The translations under genes were made by a program, and so were the position numbers. Below the pieces are notes generated by a model. The model saw nothing but the letters and a program-made list of their open reading frames with translations. It did no database searches and was not told the origin of the DNA. From NCBI RefSeq assembly GCF_002735925.1, contig NZ_PEDL01000026.1:1-33083 (forward strand): 33,083 nt of DNA, read 5' to 3'. Origin of the DNA: Sporanaerobium hydrogeniformans. GTDB taxonomy: Bacteria > Bacillota > Clostridia > Lachnospirales > Cellulosilyticaceae. Positions 7,784 through 17,177 of this stretch are shown in pieces (positions within the stretch are counted from its first letter, which is position 1; every line of letters starts with the position of its first letter).

Positions 7784-9442
7784 TTATAAACTTAAAAATT
7801 GTGTAAAGCGTTCTCTAACAGCTTCTTCTCCTAAAATATGCATAATCGTATATAAATCAGGTGTATTCGTACGATGAGTAAGTGCTGCTCTTACAACACC
7901 TGCTACATCTGAAACCATGCCTTTGAAAGCAGTTGGGTCCTTTTTAAAAGCTTTACGGTCTGCAGTATAGCCTAAGCCTATTGCTACAGTCTTTAATTCT
8001 TCAAACCATTCCTCTGCAGTGGTATCATAAACGTATGCTTTCGTATAGGTTTCAATGATACGCTTTGCTTCCTCTAATGTCATGTTTTTAGGTAACTCTA
8101 ACGTTTCTATTGTTTCCTTATTGAAAAGTGGTTTAAAGAAATAACAAATTTTTTCTTTTACATCTGACCATTTTGCATAGTCCTTACGTGGTTTAGGGCC
8201 GTCTTTATCAATGGCAAAAATAGCTTTTGCTAAGTCAGCTTGACTGGTTACAAGCTCATACATCTCTTCGTCATATTCTTTCGCCCACTGTGTATAAAGT
8301 TCATATACCTCATGGGCAGGCATTTTACAAATCACATCTTTACTGACATCATTTAATTTAATGATATCAAAAAGTGCACCACTCTTACTCATCTTGTTAA
8401 GAGCTACTGGATAGTCATGATAGTCTGCTTTTGGATTTTCCATACGCCATTCTTCAAAGGATGAATTAATAATATTTAAGAGATACTCTACTACCGAAGC
8501 CTTTGGATAACCTTCTTCTTTATAGTAGGTTACAGCACTTTCTGGATCTTTACGTTTAGAAAGCTTACGTTTAGAATCCCCCTCTAATTTCATGACATTT
8601 GGAATATGGGCATACTCCGGCCTTTCAAAACCAAGTACTTCAAAAAGTTGTACATGGATAGGAAGAGAGGAAAGCCATTCTTCTCCACGAATAACAGTAG
8701 TCGTTCCCATAAGAGCATCATCAATGGCATGAGCAAAGTGATAGGTTGGAAGTCCATCTGCTTTGATAATAACAATGTCTTGATTGTTTTCTGGAAAAGA
8801 AGTTTCTCCCTTAATTAAATCCGTAAAATAAATACGGTTTTCTGGATTTCCTGGTGATTTTAAACGAAGGATATATTTATCTCCCTTTTCAATCTTAGCA
8901 AGGGCCTCTTCTGATGAAAGATTGCGATAAATAGCATACTCTCCATAGCAACCTGGTGTTACTTTTTCAGCCATTTGTTTTTCACGCATAGCTTCTAATT
9001 CTTCTGGCGTGCAAAAGCAGGGATAGGCTAAGCCTTTTTTAACGAGGTCTTTTGCAAAAGTTTTATAAATCTCTTCCCTTTCACTTTGACGATAAGGACC
9101 ATAATTTCCTACTGAAGAATTCTCACCTGTCATTCCCTCATCAAAGTCCATGCCAAAGTTATGCATCGTTTGAATGGTATCAGCAATGGCACCCTCTACT
9201 TCTCTTTTTTGATCGGTGTCCTCAATACGCAGATAGAATACCCCTCCACTTTGAGTAGCTATACGTTCACTTACAAGTGCTGCAAAAACTCCTCCAATAT
9301 GTTGAAATCCTGTTGGACTGGGTGCATAACGTGTAACCTTAGCCCCCTCCTTTAATGTTCTTTTTGGGTATAATGCTTTATATTCCTCAGGTGTTCTTTG
9401 AATGTCTGGAAAAATAACATCAGCTAATTTTTCTAAACTCAT
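7784..9442 (-). CDS. gltX: Glutamyl-tRNA synthetase
   Basis: A class I aminoacyl-tRNA synthetase that charges tRNA-Glu (and possibly tRNA-Gln, where an amidotransferase is used). The HIGH signature reads [11 protein letters not shown] (residues 41-51) and the KMSKS signature reads KRKLSKRKD near residue 295. The catalytic fold shows [12 protein letters not shown] and [17 protein letters not shown]. At 552 residues it is longer than the roughly 485 of Bacillus GltX; it has about 30 extra N-terminal residues and an extended anticodon-binding region. A ribosome binding site (AAAGAGG region) precedes the ATG. Upstream are a good promoter (9676-9704) and an intrinsic terminator inside the leader (9561-9601), which suggests attenuation. 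Confidence 0.95.
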   Translation of the reverse strand: MSLEKLADVIFPDIQRTPEEYKALYPKRTLKEGAKVTRYAPSPTGFQHIGGVFAALVSERIATQSGGVFYLRIEDTDQKREVEGAIADTIQTMHNFGMDFDEGMTGENSSVGNYGPYRQSEREEIYKTFAKDLVKKGLAYPCFCTPEELEAMREKQMAEKVTPGCYGEYAIYRNLSSEEALAKIEKGDKYILRLKSPGNPENRIYFTDLIKGETSFPENNQDIVIIKADGLPTYHFAHAIDDALMGTTTVIRGEEWLSSLPIHVQLFEVLGFERPEYAHIPNVMKLEGDSKRKLSKRKDPESAVTYYKEEGYPKASVVEYLLNIINSSFEEWRMENPKADYHDYPVALNKMSKSGALFDIIKLNDVSKDVICKMPAHEVYELYTQWAKEYDEEMYELVTSQADLAKAIFAIDKDGPKPRKDYAKWSDVKEKICYFFKPLFNKETIETLELPKNMTLEEAKRIIETYTKAYVYDTTAEEWFEELKTVAIGLGYTADRKAFKKDPTAFKGMVSDVAGVVRAALTHRTNTPDLYTIMHILGEEAVRERFTQFLSL

Positions 9443-9560
9443 GATTCGACCTCTTTTCCTTTGTATTTAAATTGATTATAAAGTATTTTTGTATCTGTAG
9501 CTTATAAGTTTTATATAAAAGTTTTCCAGCTTAAGTACTTTCTAAGCTTTTATAAAGGAT

Positions 9561-9601
9561 AAAAAGCAAAAACCTCTCGCCCTAAATCTTAGGACGAAAG
9601 G
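9561..9601 (-). terminator. Intrinsic terminator in the gltX leader (attenuator or end of a small RNA)
   Basis: On the minus strand the stem CCTTTCGTCCTAA pairs with TTAGGGCGAGAGG (13 pairs, including two T-G) across a 3-nt loop, followed by TTTTTGCTTTTT. It lies about 70-110 nt after the predicted start of the promoter at 9676-9704 and about 120 nt before the gltX start, so transcripts reaching gltX must read through it. Confidence 0.8.
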
Positions 9602-9675
9602 GTCTTTTTTCCTTATCATTTTATCCCAAACCGTGTGCCATCATACATTAAGTGTTTCTTAAGTACGCTTCTTTT

Positions 9676-9718
9676 ATTATACCGAGGCACTTCCTTGTTG
9701 TAAAGTCTTTTAGTGCCT
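9676..9718 (-). promoter_or_regulatory. Promoter upstream of gltX with overlapping inverted repeat
   Basis: On the minus strand a -35 TTTACA (9699-9704) and a perfect -10 TATAAT (9676-9681) are 17 nt apart. An inverted repeat AGGCACT/AGTGCCT (9685-9691 and 9712-9718) brackets the -35 and the spacer, as an operator might. It is the only strong promoter I see between the hydantoinase gene and gltX. Confidence 0.7.
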
Positions 9719-9762
9719 TCTTTCTTAGGTTGCTTGATTACTCTAAAAACTTATAAACCTTT

Positions 9763-11763
9763 TTAAATTCTTCCTGTTACACTTGCCACTACTGTTGTAC
9801 CTAAATCAATAGATGTACCTTTTTTAGAATAAGCAATTTTAGGGATTACTTTAATATCTATATCCAGTTCTCCCAATGCTCCTCGTTTTTTAGCATCAAA
9901 AATAGCCTTATTCTGTGCAGATGATTTTGCAAACTCTATTGCTTCTTCTATGGTATCAAATACTTTATTTCCATTAGTAGCATAAACCGTGTAACTTGTA
10001 ATTCCATCGGGTGTGTAATTAGGTGAAATGGAAATTTTAGAGGAAGCTGAAATATCAGCAATGATTGCACCAACTGCATTGGCCACCTCAGCGTATTTGG
10101 GGATAATACACTCTGTACCAAGTGCATGAGCCACCTTAGGTAGAAAAATATGAATAGGTGCCCCAATACCAACCAGTGTAGCTTGAGTATCAAAATGCAA
10201 ACCAAAAAAATCTTTATTTGAAGTGTCATACCAGCTTTGCTGAATCAATTCGAGAAGTTGATTACTTATACCCTTTTTAAACATTTTCGGATGTTTGTTT
10301 GTTAACATGACCCTGACTATATTTTCATAAAGTTTTCTGCAAACCAAATCATAAATATCATCACAGAGCCTATTTAGATCCATGTTATCTTCTTTGTAAT
10401 CAGGCAACATCTTCAAAAGATATTTAGCACCCAAAATAGAGGCGCTGTTGTCATACTTGTCGAAATCCCCCTTAATGTGCATAATATCAGTGGGTGTAAG
10501 TCCACATCGCATTATAATTCCTTCGTCTTCTAAGCGCTCACTATTCACATTGTATAAATCGATTTCTCCACTCCCTAGCATAATGGGACGTTCTTTTAAC
10601 TTTTTGATCAAATTAATCTCATTTGAACTATAATACTGCAAGTCTTGAGGTTTTTTTGCAAGATATAAAAACTCATAAAGTGGAAATGTGCTTGTTTTAT
10701 TGCTGGCTATCAATTTTTTTAGTTCCTCTTTAATTTGAGGATAATCTATGGCCGCCACACATAATGGTTGTACTCTCCTTGTATTCAACACTAGCTTATG
10801 GTTTTCTATTGTCACTCTACTATCTCCACCTAAACCAAAGGTGTCAATAAAAACCCCTTTAATTTGAGTTTTAAATCCCCCTATACTAATGCCATCTGTC
10901 ACAGCTGGTTCATTATTTTTTACTATTGAAATATCTGTTGTGGTACCACCCATATCTATAATTAAACTATTTTCACCGTCAGCTAATCCTCTGCCGCCTA
11001 TAATGCTAGCAGCTGGTCCACTTAAAATTGTTTTAACAGGATGGATTAAAGCAACTTCATCCGACATTAAACTGCCATCACTCCGCACAATCATTCTTTT
11101 CATATGAAGTTGTCTTTCTTGCAGTACATTTTTTACTGCAATTATAAATTTCTCAATGATAGGTAACAATCTAGCATTGAGGAGTGCAGTGGCACCACGT
11201 TCCATTACATTAAGATCATTTGCAAGTTCACTTGCCATAACAAAAGGAACTTTATATTTTGCAGTCAATTTTTCCTTTGCCATTTTTTCACAAATAGCAC
11301 CATTTTTTAATGCATTTACCTGTGCAACAGCCAATGCTTGTGCATCTGAAAACCATTTACCTTGATTTTTAGTTATATATTCCCAATTAGGATTGTCAAT
11401 AATTTCTCCCTCTAAACTAATTGGGATATCTATACAAAATACATCCTCGTTAGCAAGTCCGTATTTTGTTTTTGCATCAATACGTTCAAGCAATTTGTAT
11501 GAAGTGCCAATCAAAACAAGCTTTGCCCTGCCACCTTTGTTTTCTACACAAGCATTGGTTGCAAGTGTTGTAGAAAGTGAAAGTATAGTCGTTGCTTTTA
11601 CTAAATGAGGTGGTAACCTATCTATTGCATTTCCAATCCCAATTTCCAAATTTTCTTTAGTTGTCAAAGCTTTTCCTTTGGCAACAATTTCTCTTTTATC
11701 AAAATCATAAATCACAGCATCTGTATATGTTCCTCCCGTATCAATACCTATTCCAAGTGTCAT
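9763..11763 (-). CDS. Hydantoinase/oxoprolinase family protein (HyuA-like)
   Basis: A 666-residue protein of the ATP-dependent hydantoinase/5-oxoprolinase A family, which opens cyclic amides such as hydantoins, oxoproline or N-methylhydantoin. The N-terminal actin-like phosphate motif GIGIDTGGTYTDAVIYD is at residues 4-20, and the second signature IIDMGGTTTDISIV follows in the middle, with SGPAASIIGG just before it. The usual partner (HyuB, the B subunit) is not adjacent and the C-terminal region is not a fused B subunit, so it stands alone. Such single HyuA-like genes occur in many anaerobes and their substrates are mostly unknown. The start has a strong ribosome binding site (GAGGGGG). No dedicated terminator is clear before the gltX promoter. 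Confidence 0.85.
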   Translation of the reverse strand: MTLGIGIDTGGTYTDAVIYDFDKREIVAKGKALTTKENLEIGIGNAIDRLPPHLVKATTILSLSTTLATNACVENKGGRAKLVLIGTSYKLLERIDAKTKYGLANEDVFCIDIPISLEGEIIDNPNWEYITKNQGKWFSDAQALAVAQVNALKNGAICEKMAKEKLTAKYKVPFVMASELANDLNVMERGATALLNARLLPIIEKFIIAVKNVLQERQLHMKRMIVRSDGSLMSDEVALIHPVKTILSGPAASIIGGRGLADGENSLIIDMGGTTTDISIVKNNEPAVTDGISIGGFKTQIKGVFIDTFGLGGDSRVTIENHKLVLNTRRVQPLCVAAIDYPQIKEELKKLIASNKTSTFPLYEFLYLAKKPQDLQYYSSNEINLIKKLKERPIMLGSGEIDLYNVNSERLEDEGIIMRCGLTPTDIMHIKGDFDKYDNSASILGAKYLLKMLPDYKEDNMDLNRLCDDIYDLVCRKLYENIVRVMLTNKHPKMFKKGISNQLLELIQQSWYDTSNKDFFGLHFDTQATLVGIGAPIHIFLPKVAHALGTECIIPKYAEVANAVGAIIADISASSKISISPNYTPDGITSYTVYATNGNKVFDTIEEAIEFAKSSAQNKAIFDAKKRGALGELDIDIKVIPKIAYSKKGTSIDLGTTVVASVTGRI

Positions 11764-11930
11764 ACTCTTTCCCCCTCGTATTATAAATCAATTAACCCCA
11801 TCATAGCACTTAGCCTTTAATTGTATCTATAATATTTTCAATATATTTCGTAATTCTTCAAGTAACTTCCAAACTAATGTTAAATACCCTAACACATCAT
11901 TTTTAGCTTCACTCTTTTCATTTTAACCAC

Positions 11931-11975
11931 CAAAAGACGCAAAGTAAGTTCTTATTCCTACTTTACGTGCTTTTG
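11931..11975. repeat. Imperfect inverted repeat downstream of the glycosyltransferase
   Basis: An 18-bp arm (11931-11948, starting CAAAAGACG) pairs with 11957-11975 across an 8-nt loop, with one bulged base and wobble pairs. No clear T run follows on either strand, so it is a poor terminator. It may mark the 3' end of the glycosyltransferase mRNA. Confidence 0.5.
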
Positions 11976-11997
11976 ATGCATTCCTTATTGACTTCTT

Positions 11998-13023
11998 TTA
12001 AGACGAAGAGGTATTTCTACGTGGCCACTTTTCATTAATGAATTCTTTTAGCTCACTTATCTTAACCTGTACATTAGGCTTCTGAATAAATTTCACACGA
12101 TCCATAACAATCTTAAGCTTATCATCTGTACAAATTTGTTTAATGGTTTCTGCTCGATTCTTAAGTTTAGCTTTACCCGAAATATTTGCCTCATTAAAAA
12201 TACTACTAAAGGCCATACTAATATAGCGTAAGTCTAGGCGATTTCGCATTTTTTCTTCTAAACCTGCTGCTATAACAATTTCTTCTAAAGTATTGTGAAC
12301 TTTTACTTGATCTATCCACATATTTTTGTTATAGCTATGCAAAACAGATTTAGGATTTTTGACATAGTGATATTGTACACTATGCTCTATACACATTCCT
12401 TCTGTACTTAATAGTGCTTGTACCATAAAAATAAGGTCTTCCATAATAGAAATACCTTTCTTAAACCGAAGATTTTGCTCATCTATAAAGCTCTTACGGT
12501 AAAGTCCTCGCCAAACACTTCCCATAACATAGATATATTTAGGGGTAATATCTTCTATTCCTATCATATTGGTAATCAGTTTATCTATAATTTGATCATG
12601 TTCAAGACAGGCTTCCTCAAATTCAAACAGCTTAGGTGTACTTGCTCTTTTATTGTCTTTAAAATAATTGCATAAACAAATGGGATAGTCTGAGTTTTGT
12701 AAACGCTTATAAAGTGTCTCATACATCTCTGGTTCTACCCAATCATCTGGGTCTACAAAACCAATGTATTCACCTGTAGCTACTTCTATTCCTGTATTTC
12801 TGGCAACCGAAACTCCTTCATTGACTTTATTAATGACTTTAATACGTGGGTCTGCTTCTTTATAGCACTCACATATTGTTAAGCTATTGTCTTTTGAGCC
12901 ATCATTTATAAGGATAATCTCAAGTTCTTTATAGGTTTGAGCTATTAAGCTATCTAAACATTTTTCTAAATATTTTTCTGCATTGTAGATAGGGACAATC
13001 ACACTAATTGTGTTCACTCTCAT
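11998..13023 (-). CDS. Family 2 glycosyltransferase
   Basis: A 341-residue GT-A fold glycosyltransferase of family GT2. The N-terminal nucleotide-sugar-binding segment SVIVPIYNAEKYLEKCLDSL (residues 8-27) is followed by ILINDGSKDNS and the metal-binding VDPDDW near residues 91-96; all are typical of enzymes that decorate cell-surface polysaccharides. There is no membrane helix, so it is cytoplasmic or membrane-peripheral. The C-terminal part (after about 230) is less conserved. It is a single gene, divergent from two secreted wall hydrolases. Donor and acceptor cannot be told from sequence. Confidence 0.88.
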   Translation of the reverse strand: MRVNTISVIVPIYNAEKYLEKCLDSLIAQTYKELEIILINDGSKDNSLTICECYKEADPRIKVINKVNEGVSVARNTGIEVATGEYIGFVDPDDWVEPEMYETLYKRLQNSDYPICLCNYFKDNKRASTPKLFEFEEACLEHDQIIDKLITNMIGIEDITPKYIYVMGSVWRGLYRKSFIDEQNLRFKKGISIMEDLIFMVQALLSTEGMCIEHSVQYHYVKNPKSVLHSYNKNMWIDQVKVHNTLEEIVIAAGLEEKMRNRLDLRYISMAFSSIFNEANISGKAKLKNRAETIKQICTDDKLKIVMDRVKFIQKPNVQVKISELKEFINEKWPRRNTSSS

Positions 13024-13267
13024 CTTACCTTTCTTTTATCTTCAAGTTCTCTCTCTTATTTCAAGCTATTTCTGTATTTATTTTCTATTTTATCATACCC
13101 TATTTTATAAAAAAAGTCCCTACCTCTACTTACGCTGTTATTATTCTCGTATTTTATCACTTTTTTTAAACTACTCATGCCTTTCATCCAAAATTTCCAC
13201 TTATATTATTTTCAAGTTGGTACAGAATATAGTATGACTAAATTTTTGAATTAAAGGGGATAACACT

Positions 13268-14428
13268 GTGAAATACTTGAAAAAAAATCTCTTACTTATA
13301 GTATGTTTATTATTAACCTGTCCACTGGTTACTTGGGCAGCATCCGAAGACCATGCTTATTATATTACTAGCGAACTTCTAAAAACGAACGAGCAAGTTA
13401 TACCAGCTCCTACACCTTTATCTGAGGATGAATTAAAAAACCAATTTCAAGAAATACTGCAAAACCTTTTTGCTACCCGTAATAAATGTATTCTCAATCT
13501 GGACGCTAAATCTTTGCAGCCTTTTTACAATTTAAAGCTTAAAGTAAGCCTTTGGGCTTATGAAAGTGAAGAACAAAAAATTAAATACTTCAAAAATTGG
13601 TCTGAAAAGCAGGGGATTACTTTTAATGGGATTCAATCTGTCATTAAAATCCGTAAAATTAAAGAAAAAGAACCCGGACTATTTGGTATCCTTTTTTTTG
13701 CTTCTACTGAATTTAGCTATAATTATTTAGACACACCGGATGTCAGTAATCGTTTTCGCCTAGGAACCTCTCACTATATTAATCTTAAACAGGAGGGTGA
13801 TCAATTCATTATTACAAAAGAATGGTATACAGACCCTTTTGCTGATTCACTTAATCTTAATAACCTTAAATCAGATGAGGTAAAAGCTTATATTGCTTCC
13901 CATAAAGCACCAAACTATACACCCGATGAACGCACGCAACGTGCCATTGATTATGCGCATCGCTATTGTGGAGTAAGTACAGACGACAACTATCTCTTTA
14001 AATATAATAAGGATTACAAAAACTTCAATCCTGATGGTGGCGATTGTGCTAACTTTGCATCTCAAATCCTCCACGAAGGTGGTAAATTCAAAAAAACTGG
14101 TGCTTGGAACTATTCAGATAGAGAAGGTACCAAAGCATGGGTCAATGCACAAGCCTTTAAGAATTATATGGTGCATAGTGGTAGAGCTTCTTATATAGCC
14201 AAAGGTAGCTATGGTCAAATTTACAAGGCTTGTTACGAGCTTCGCCCTGGTGACTTTGTAGCCTATGAGAAAAAAGGAAAAATTGTACACATTTCCACAG
14301 TTACAGGCTTAGACTCTAAAGGTTATCCACTGGTAACCTGTCATAATACCGATAGGTTGTTAGTACCTTTTGATTTAGGCTGGAGCAATAGCACTATTAC
14401 TTTTCATTTGATTGATGTGCACTATTAA
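13268..14428 (+). CDS. Secreted protein with Amidase_6 (NlpC/P60-like) domain
   Basis: A 386-residue secreted protein. A signal peptide (hydrophobic residues about 8-22, likely cleaved after TWA at 24) precedes a region of about 170 residues without a recognised domain and then a putative amidase domain (Amidase_6, papain-like superfamily) from about 220 to the end. Catalytic candidates are Cys260 in GGDCANFASQ and His341 in KIVHISTV. Proteins of this kind are thought to act on cell-wall peptides or amides, but few are characterised. Translation starts at GTG with AAAGGGG upstream. The next gene starts 17 nt downstream and is also a wall amidase, so the two are probably one operon ending at 15214-15248. 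Confidence 0.82.
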   Translation: MKYLKKNLLLIVCLLLTCPLVTWAASEDHAYYITSELLKTNEQVIPAPTPLSEDELKNQFQEILQNLFATRNKCILNLDAKSLQPFYNLKLKVSLWAYESEEQKIKYFKNWSEKQGITFNGIQSVIKIRKIKEKEPGLFGILFFASTEFSYNYLDTPDVSNRFRLGTSHYINLKQEGDQFIITKEWYTDPFADSLNLNNLKSDEVKAYIASHKAPNYTPDERTQRAIDYAHRYCGVSTDDNYLFKYNKDYKNFNPDGGDCANFASQILHEGGKFKKTGAWNYSDREGTKAWVNAQAFKNYMVHSGRASYIAKGSYGQIYKACYELRPGDFVAYEKKGKIVHISTVTGLDSKGYPLVTCHNTDRLLVPFDLGWSNSTITFHLIDVHY

Positions 14429-14444
14429 AAATATGGAGGTACTA

Positions 14445-15200
14445 ATGACTAAAAAAAAGCTTCTTAAAACATTCAAAAAAAGCTTAGGCTTATTTTTAGC
14501 CTTAAGCTTTTTAGGGGGATCTGTTCCTATACTCTATGCTGCTAACTCCTTTGTGGTGTGTATTGACCCAGGTCATCAAGCAAAAGGTGATGGCAAAACC
14601 GAACCTATTGCTCCTGGTTCAGGTAACCGTAAAGCCCGGGTTTCTTCGGGTACAAGTGGTGTCGCTACTAAAAATCCTGAATATAAAATCAACTTAGAAG
14701 CAGGGCTTATCCTCAAAGAACTTCTCGAATCGAAAGGTTATAAAGTCGTTATGACTCGTACAACCAATGATGTCAATATCAGCAATGCCGAAAGAGCGCA
14801 ACTAGCCAATGAAGCCCGTGCTGATATGACCATTCGCCTCCATTGTGATAGTATTAATAATGGTGGGAAGTCTGGCTCTGTTCTCTTAGTTCCTTCACAA
14901 AAAGGAACCTATACTTCTAAAATTTATAAAGCTAGCTTTCATTATGCAACTTGCCTAAAAAAGGCTCTTCAAAATAAAGGTATTAAAGTAAATGGTATCT
15001 TTGAACGTAGTGATATGACAGGCTTTAATTGGTCCCAGGTTCCTGTTGTCATCTTTGAAATGGGCTTTATGAGTAACTGGCAAGAAGACCGTATGCTAAG
15101 TGACAAAAACTATCAGAAAAAGCTTATGGAGGCTGTATTAGAAGCCCTAGAAACTTATAAAACAGAAATTACTCCTCCACCCCACTCTTTAACTAACTAA
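14445..15200 (+). CDS. Secreted N-acetylmuramoyl-L-alanine amidase (Amidase_3)
   Basis: A zinc amidase that cuts the bond between N-acetylmuramic acid and the stem peptide of peptidoglycan. The ATG at 14445 is chosen because GGAGGT lies 4 nt before it; this gives 251 residues with a signal peptide (about 1-33, ending near YAA). Zinc ligands of the Amidase_3 family are visible: His44 in DPGHQ, Glu85 in INLEAG and His133 in RLHCDS; the catalytic Glu205 is in VIFEMGFMSN. No SLH, SH3 or PG-binding domain is attached, so targeting is unknown. It follows the Amidase_6 gene closely and ends at a strong terminator. Confidence 0.93.
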   Translation: MTKKKLLKTFKKSLGLFLALSFLGGSVPILYAANSFVVCIDPGHQAKGDGKTEPIAPGSGNRKARVSSGTSGVATKNPEYKINLEAGLILKELLESKGYKVVMTRTTNDVNISNAERAQLANEARADMTIRLHCDSINNGGKSGSVLLVPSQKGTYTSKIYKASFHYATCLKKALQNKGIKVNGIFERSDMTGFNWSQVPVVIFEMGFMSNWQEDRMLSDKNYQKKLMEAVLEALETYKTEITPPPHSLTN

Positions 15201-15213
15201 AATATGCTATATA

Positions 15214-15248
15214 AAAAGAACGGCTACCATCTCCTTAGCCGTTCTTTT
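15214..15248 (+). terminator. Bidirectional terminator between the amidase and DUF554 genes
   Basis: A perfect 13-bp stem AAAAGAACGGCTA/TAGCCGTTCTTTT (15214-15226 with 15236-15248) with a 9-nt loop. A and T runs on both sides let it serve the amidase operon and the converging DUF554/arg operon. Confidence 0.9.
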
Positions 15249-15289
15249 ATCTTATCTTTATTTCTTTAAACTTACCTATTTCATTACTT

Positions 15290-15979
15290 TTAAAAAAAGC
15301 TCCTCACTATATAATAAATCATAGGTATAAAAACAGCAGGCAGTAAATTACCTACTTTAATCTTTGTGATCCCTAATATATTCAAACCAAGGCCGATAAT
15401 AAGTACACTTCCAATACCACCAATATTAGCAATTTGTGTTGTATCTAAAACTGTTCCTAGAAAACTTGAGCTTAGAGCAATAAACCCTTGATAGAGAAAG
15501 ACTGGTACAGCAGAAAATATAACACCAATTCCCATAGTGGAAGTATAGATAATAGAGGTAATACCATCTAACATAGATTTAATATAGAGCATCGTATGAT
15601 TGCCCTCTAAACCACTTTGAATAGCTCCTACAATAGCCATGGAGCCTACACAAAAGAGCAAGCTAGCAGATACAAACCCCTCCGCAATATTACCACCTTT
15701 ACCACTTTTTTTAAATTGCTTCTCAATGTACTGTCCCAGCTCATTGAGTCTCTTATCAATATCTACTCCTTCTCCTATAAGGGCTCCTATAACCAATGAA
15801 ATAATAAGAAGAAGTGTATCTGTTGTTTTAAGACTTCCTTCTATTCCTACAAAAAGAACACTGAGTCCCAATGCTTTCATCAGCATCTCATCAAAGCGTT
15901 TAGGAATGCCCCCTTTAATCAAGAGCCCTAATAAGCTCCCTATTACAATAGTTGCTGTATTTACAATCGTTCCTATCAT
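15290..15979 (-). CDS. DUF554 family membrane protein (YdfK/YqgA-like)
   Basis: A 229-residue integral membrane protein with about six helices. The family start GTIVNTATIVIGSLLGLLIK and the later segments FVGIEGSL and GLNILGITKIKVGNLLPA match DUF554 (B. subtilis YdfK, E. coli YqgA). The function of the family is unknown; a transport role is plausible only from its topology. A ribosome binding site (AAGGAG) is present. The gene begins 16 nt after argD on the same strand, so it may be the last gene of the arg operon, which would be an unexplained but possibly informative link. Confidence 0.85.
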   Translation of the reverse strand: MIGTIVNTATIVIGSLLGLLIKGGIPKRFDEMLMKALGLSVLFVGIEGSLKTTDTLLLIISLVIGALIGEGVDIDKRLNELGQYIEKQFKKSGKGGNIAEGFVSASLLFCVGSMAIVGAIQSGLEGNHTMLYIKSMLDGITSIIYTSTMGIGVIFSAVPVFLYQGFIALSSSFLGTVLDTTQIANIGGIGSVLIIGLGLNILGITKIKVGNLLPAVFIPMIYYIVRSFF

Positions 15980-15995
15980 CCTTTGTACTCCTTGT

Positions 15996-17177
15996 TTAGT
16001 TCACTTTACTTAAGACCTTTTTTAAAATATCTATTGCTTCATCCACTTCAGCTTTGCTTATAATAAGAGGTGGTACAAAACGTACTACATTTAAACCTGA
16101 ACCTACAACAAGCATACCTTTTTCCATGCAAAGAGTTACTACCTCTTTCACTGGTATAGTTAGTTCAATCCCTTGCATAAGTCCCATTCCTCTTACCTCT
16201 TTAATGCAGGAAAACTCTCTTTGAAGCTCCTTCAAACAAGCTTCTAAATAATTTCCTACTTTCTTTACCTGCTTTAAAAGTGGGGTTTCAAGAAGTTCCT
16301 TCAACACAACAGCTGCCGCAGTAGTTGCTAATGGATTCCCTCCAAAAGTAGAGGCATGATCAGCTGGCTCAAAAACATCTGCCTTCTCATTACAAAGCAT
16401 AGCACCAATGGGTACTCCACCCCCTAAGCCCTTTGCTAAAGTAACCACATCTGGTTGAATAGCGAAGTTCTCAAAAGCAAAAAGCTTCCCTGTTCGCCCC
16501 ATACCTGTTTGCACTTCATCTATCATGAATAAAATATTCTTTTCTTTACAAAGTGCTTCTACTGCTTGAAGGTATTCTTTTTGTCCGGGAATAATCCCAC
16601 CCTCTCCTTGAATCACCTCCAACAAAACGGCACAAGTATCCTCATCCACTAAAGCCTTTAAGCTATTAAAATCATTATACTGGGCATAGCTATAACCTGG
16701 CAACATAGGTGTAAAACTTTTTTGATATTTCATTTGTCCTGTTGCACCTAAAGCTCCATACGTTCTCCCATGAAAGGAATGCTCCATCGTTACTACCTTA
16801 TTGCAGGTTGCACTCTTGGTTTTTCCAAACTTTTTAGCGAGTTTCAGAGCTGCTTCATTGGCCTCTGCACCGCTGTTACAAAAAAATGCTTTTGCAAAAG
16901 GGGAGTTTTCTACTAAAAGTCTAGCTGCTTCTACTTGCTGAGGTGTATAATAAAGGTTAGAAATGTGAAGAAGTTCATCTACTTGCTTTTTAAGTGCCTC
17001 ACTTAATCCTTTATGCCCATAGCCTAAAGCATTCACTGCAATTCCTGCACACATATCTAAATATTTCTTACCTGTCTCATCATAAACATAAACGCCTTCT
17101 CCTTTAATCAGTGATAAAGGAAAACGGCTGTACGTATTCATTATATACTTTTGGCCTTGTAAAATAGTCACGCTCAT
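15996..17177 (-). CDS. argD: Acetylornithine aminotransferase
   Basis: A cytoplasmic PLP enzyme that converts N-acetylglutamate semialdehyde and glutamate to N-acetylornithine and 2-oxoglutarate in arginine synthesis. The 393-residue protein shows the class III aminotransferase pattern: NSGAEANEAALKLAKK near residue 101 for PLP phosphate binding, FMIDEVQTGMGRTG near 217, and the Schiff-base lysine Lys249 in TLAKGLGGGVPIGAM. The length is usual. Its start overlaps the argB stop by 4 bp (ATGA), so the two are translationally coupled in the argJ-argB-argD operon. argC, encoding the preceding reductase, is not in the window. Confidence 0.95.
   Translation of the reverse strand: MSVTILQGQKYIMNTYSRFPLSLIKGEGVYVYDETGKKYLDMCAGIAVNALGYGHKGLSEALKKQVDELLHISNLYYTPQQVEAARLLVENSPFAKAFFCNSGAEANEAALKLAKKFGKTKSATCNKVVTMEHSFHGRTYGALGATGQMKYQKSFTPMLPGYSYAQYNDFNSLKALVDEDTCAVLLEVIQGEGGIIPGQKEYLQAVEALCKEKNILFMIDEVQTGMGRTGKLFAFENFAIQPDVVTLAKGLGGGVPIGAMLCNEKADVFEPADHASTFGGNPLATTAAAVVLKELLETPLLKQVKKVGNYLEACLKELQREFSCIKEVRGMGLMQGIELTIPVKEVVTLCMEKGMLVVGSGLNVVRFVPPLIISKAEVDEAIDILKKVLSKVN

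Noticed and set aside
9620-9660. Short leader peptides (about 7-10 codons) on the minus strand before the gltX terminator
   Set aside because: No ribosome binding site and no glutamate codons, so a classical leader-peptide attenuator is not supported.
9443-9762. T-box riboswitch for gltX
   Set aside because: The terminator and a TGGCACACGG segment look similar, but there is no full T-box sequence, no recognisable Stem I or Glu specifier loop, and only about 100 nt between promoter and terminator.
14412-14444. Upstream TTG/ATG starts for the Amidase_3 gene
   Set aside because: They would overlap the previous gene and lack a ribosome site, whereas the ATG at 14445 has GGAGGT at 4 nt and yields a normal signal peptide.
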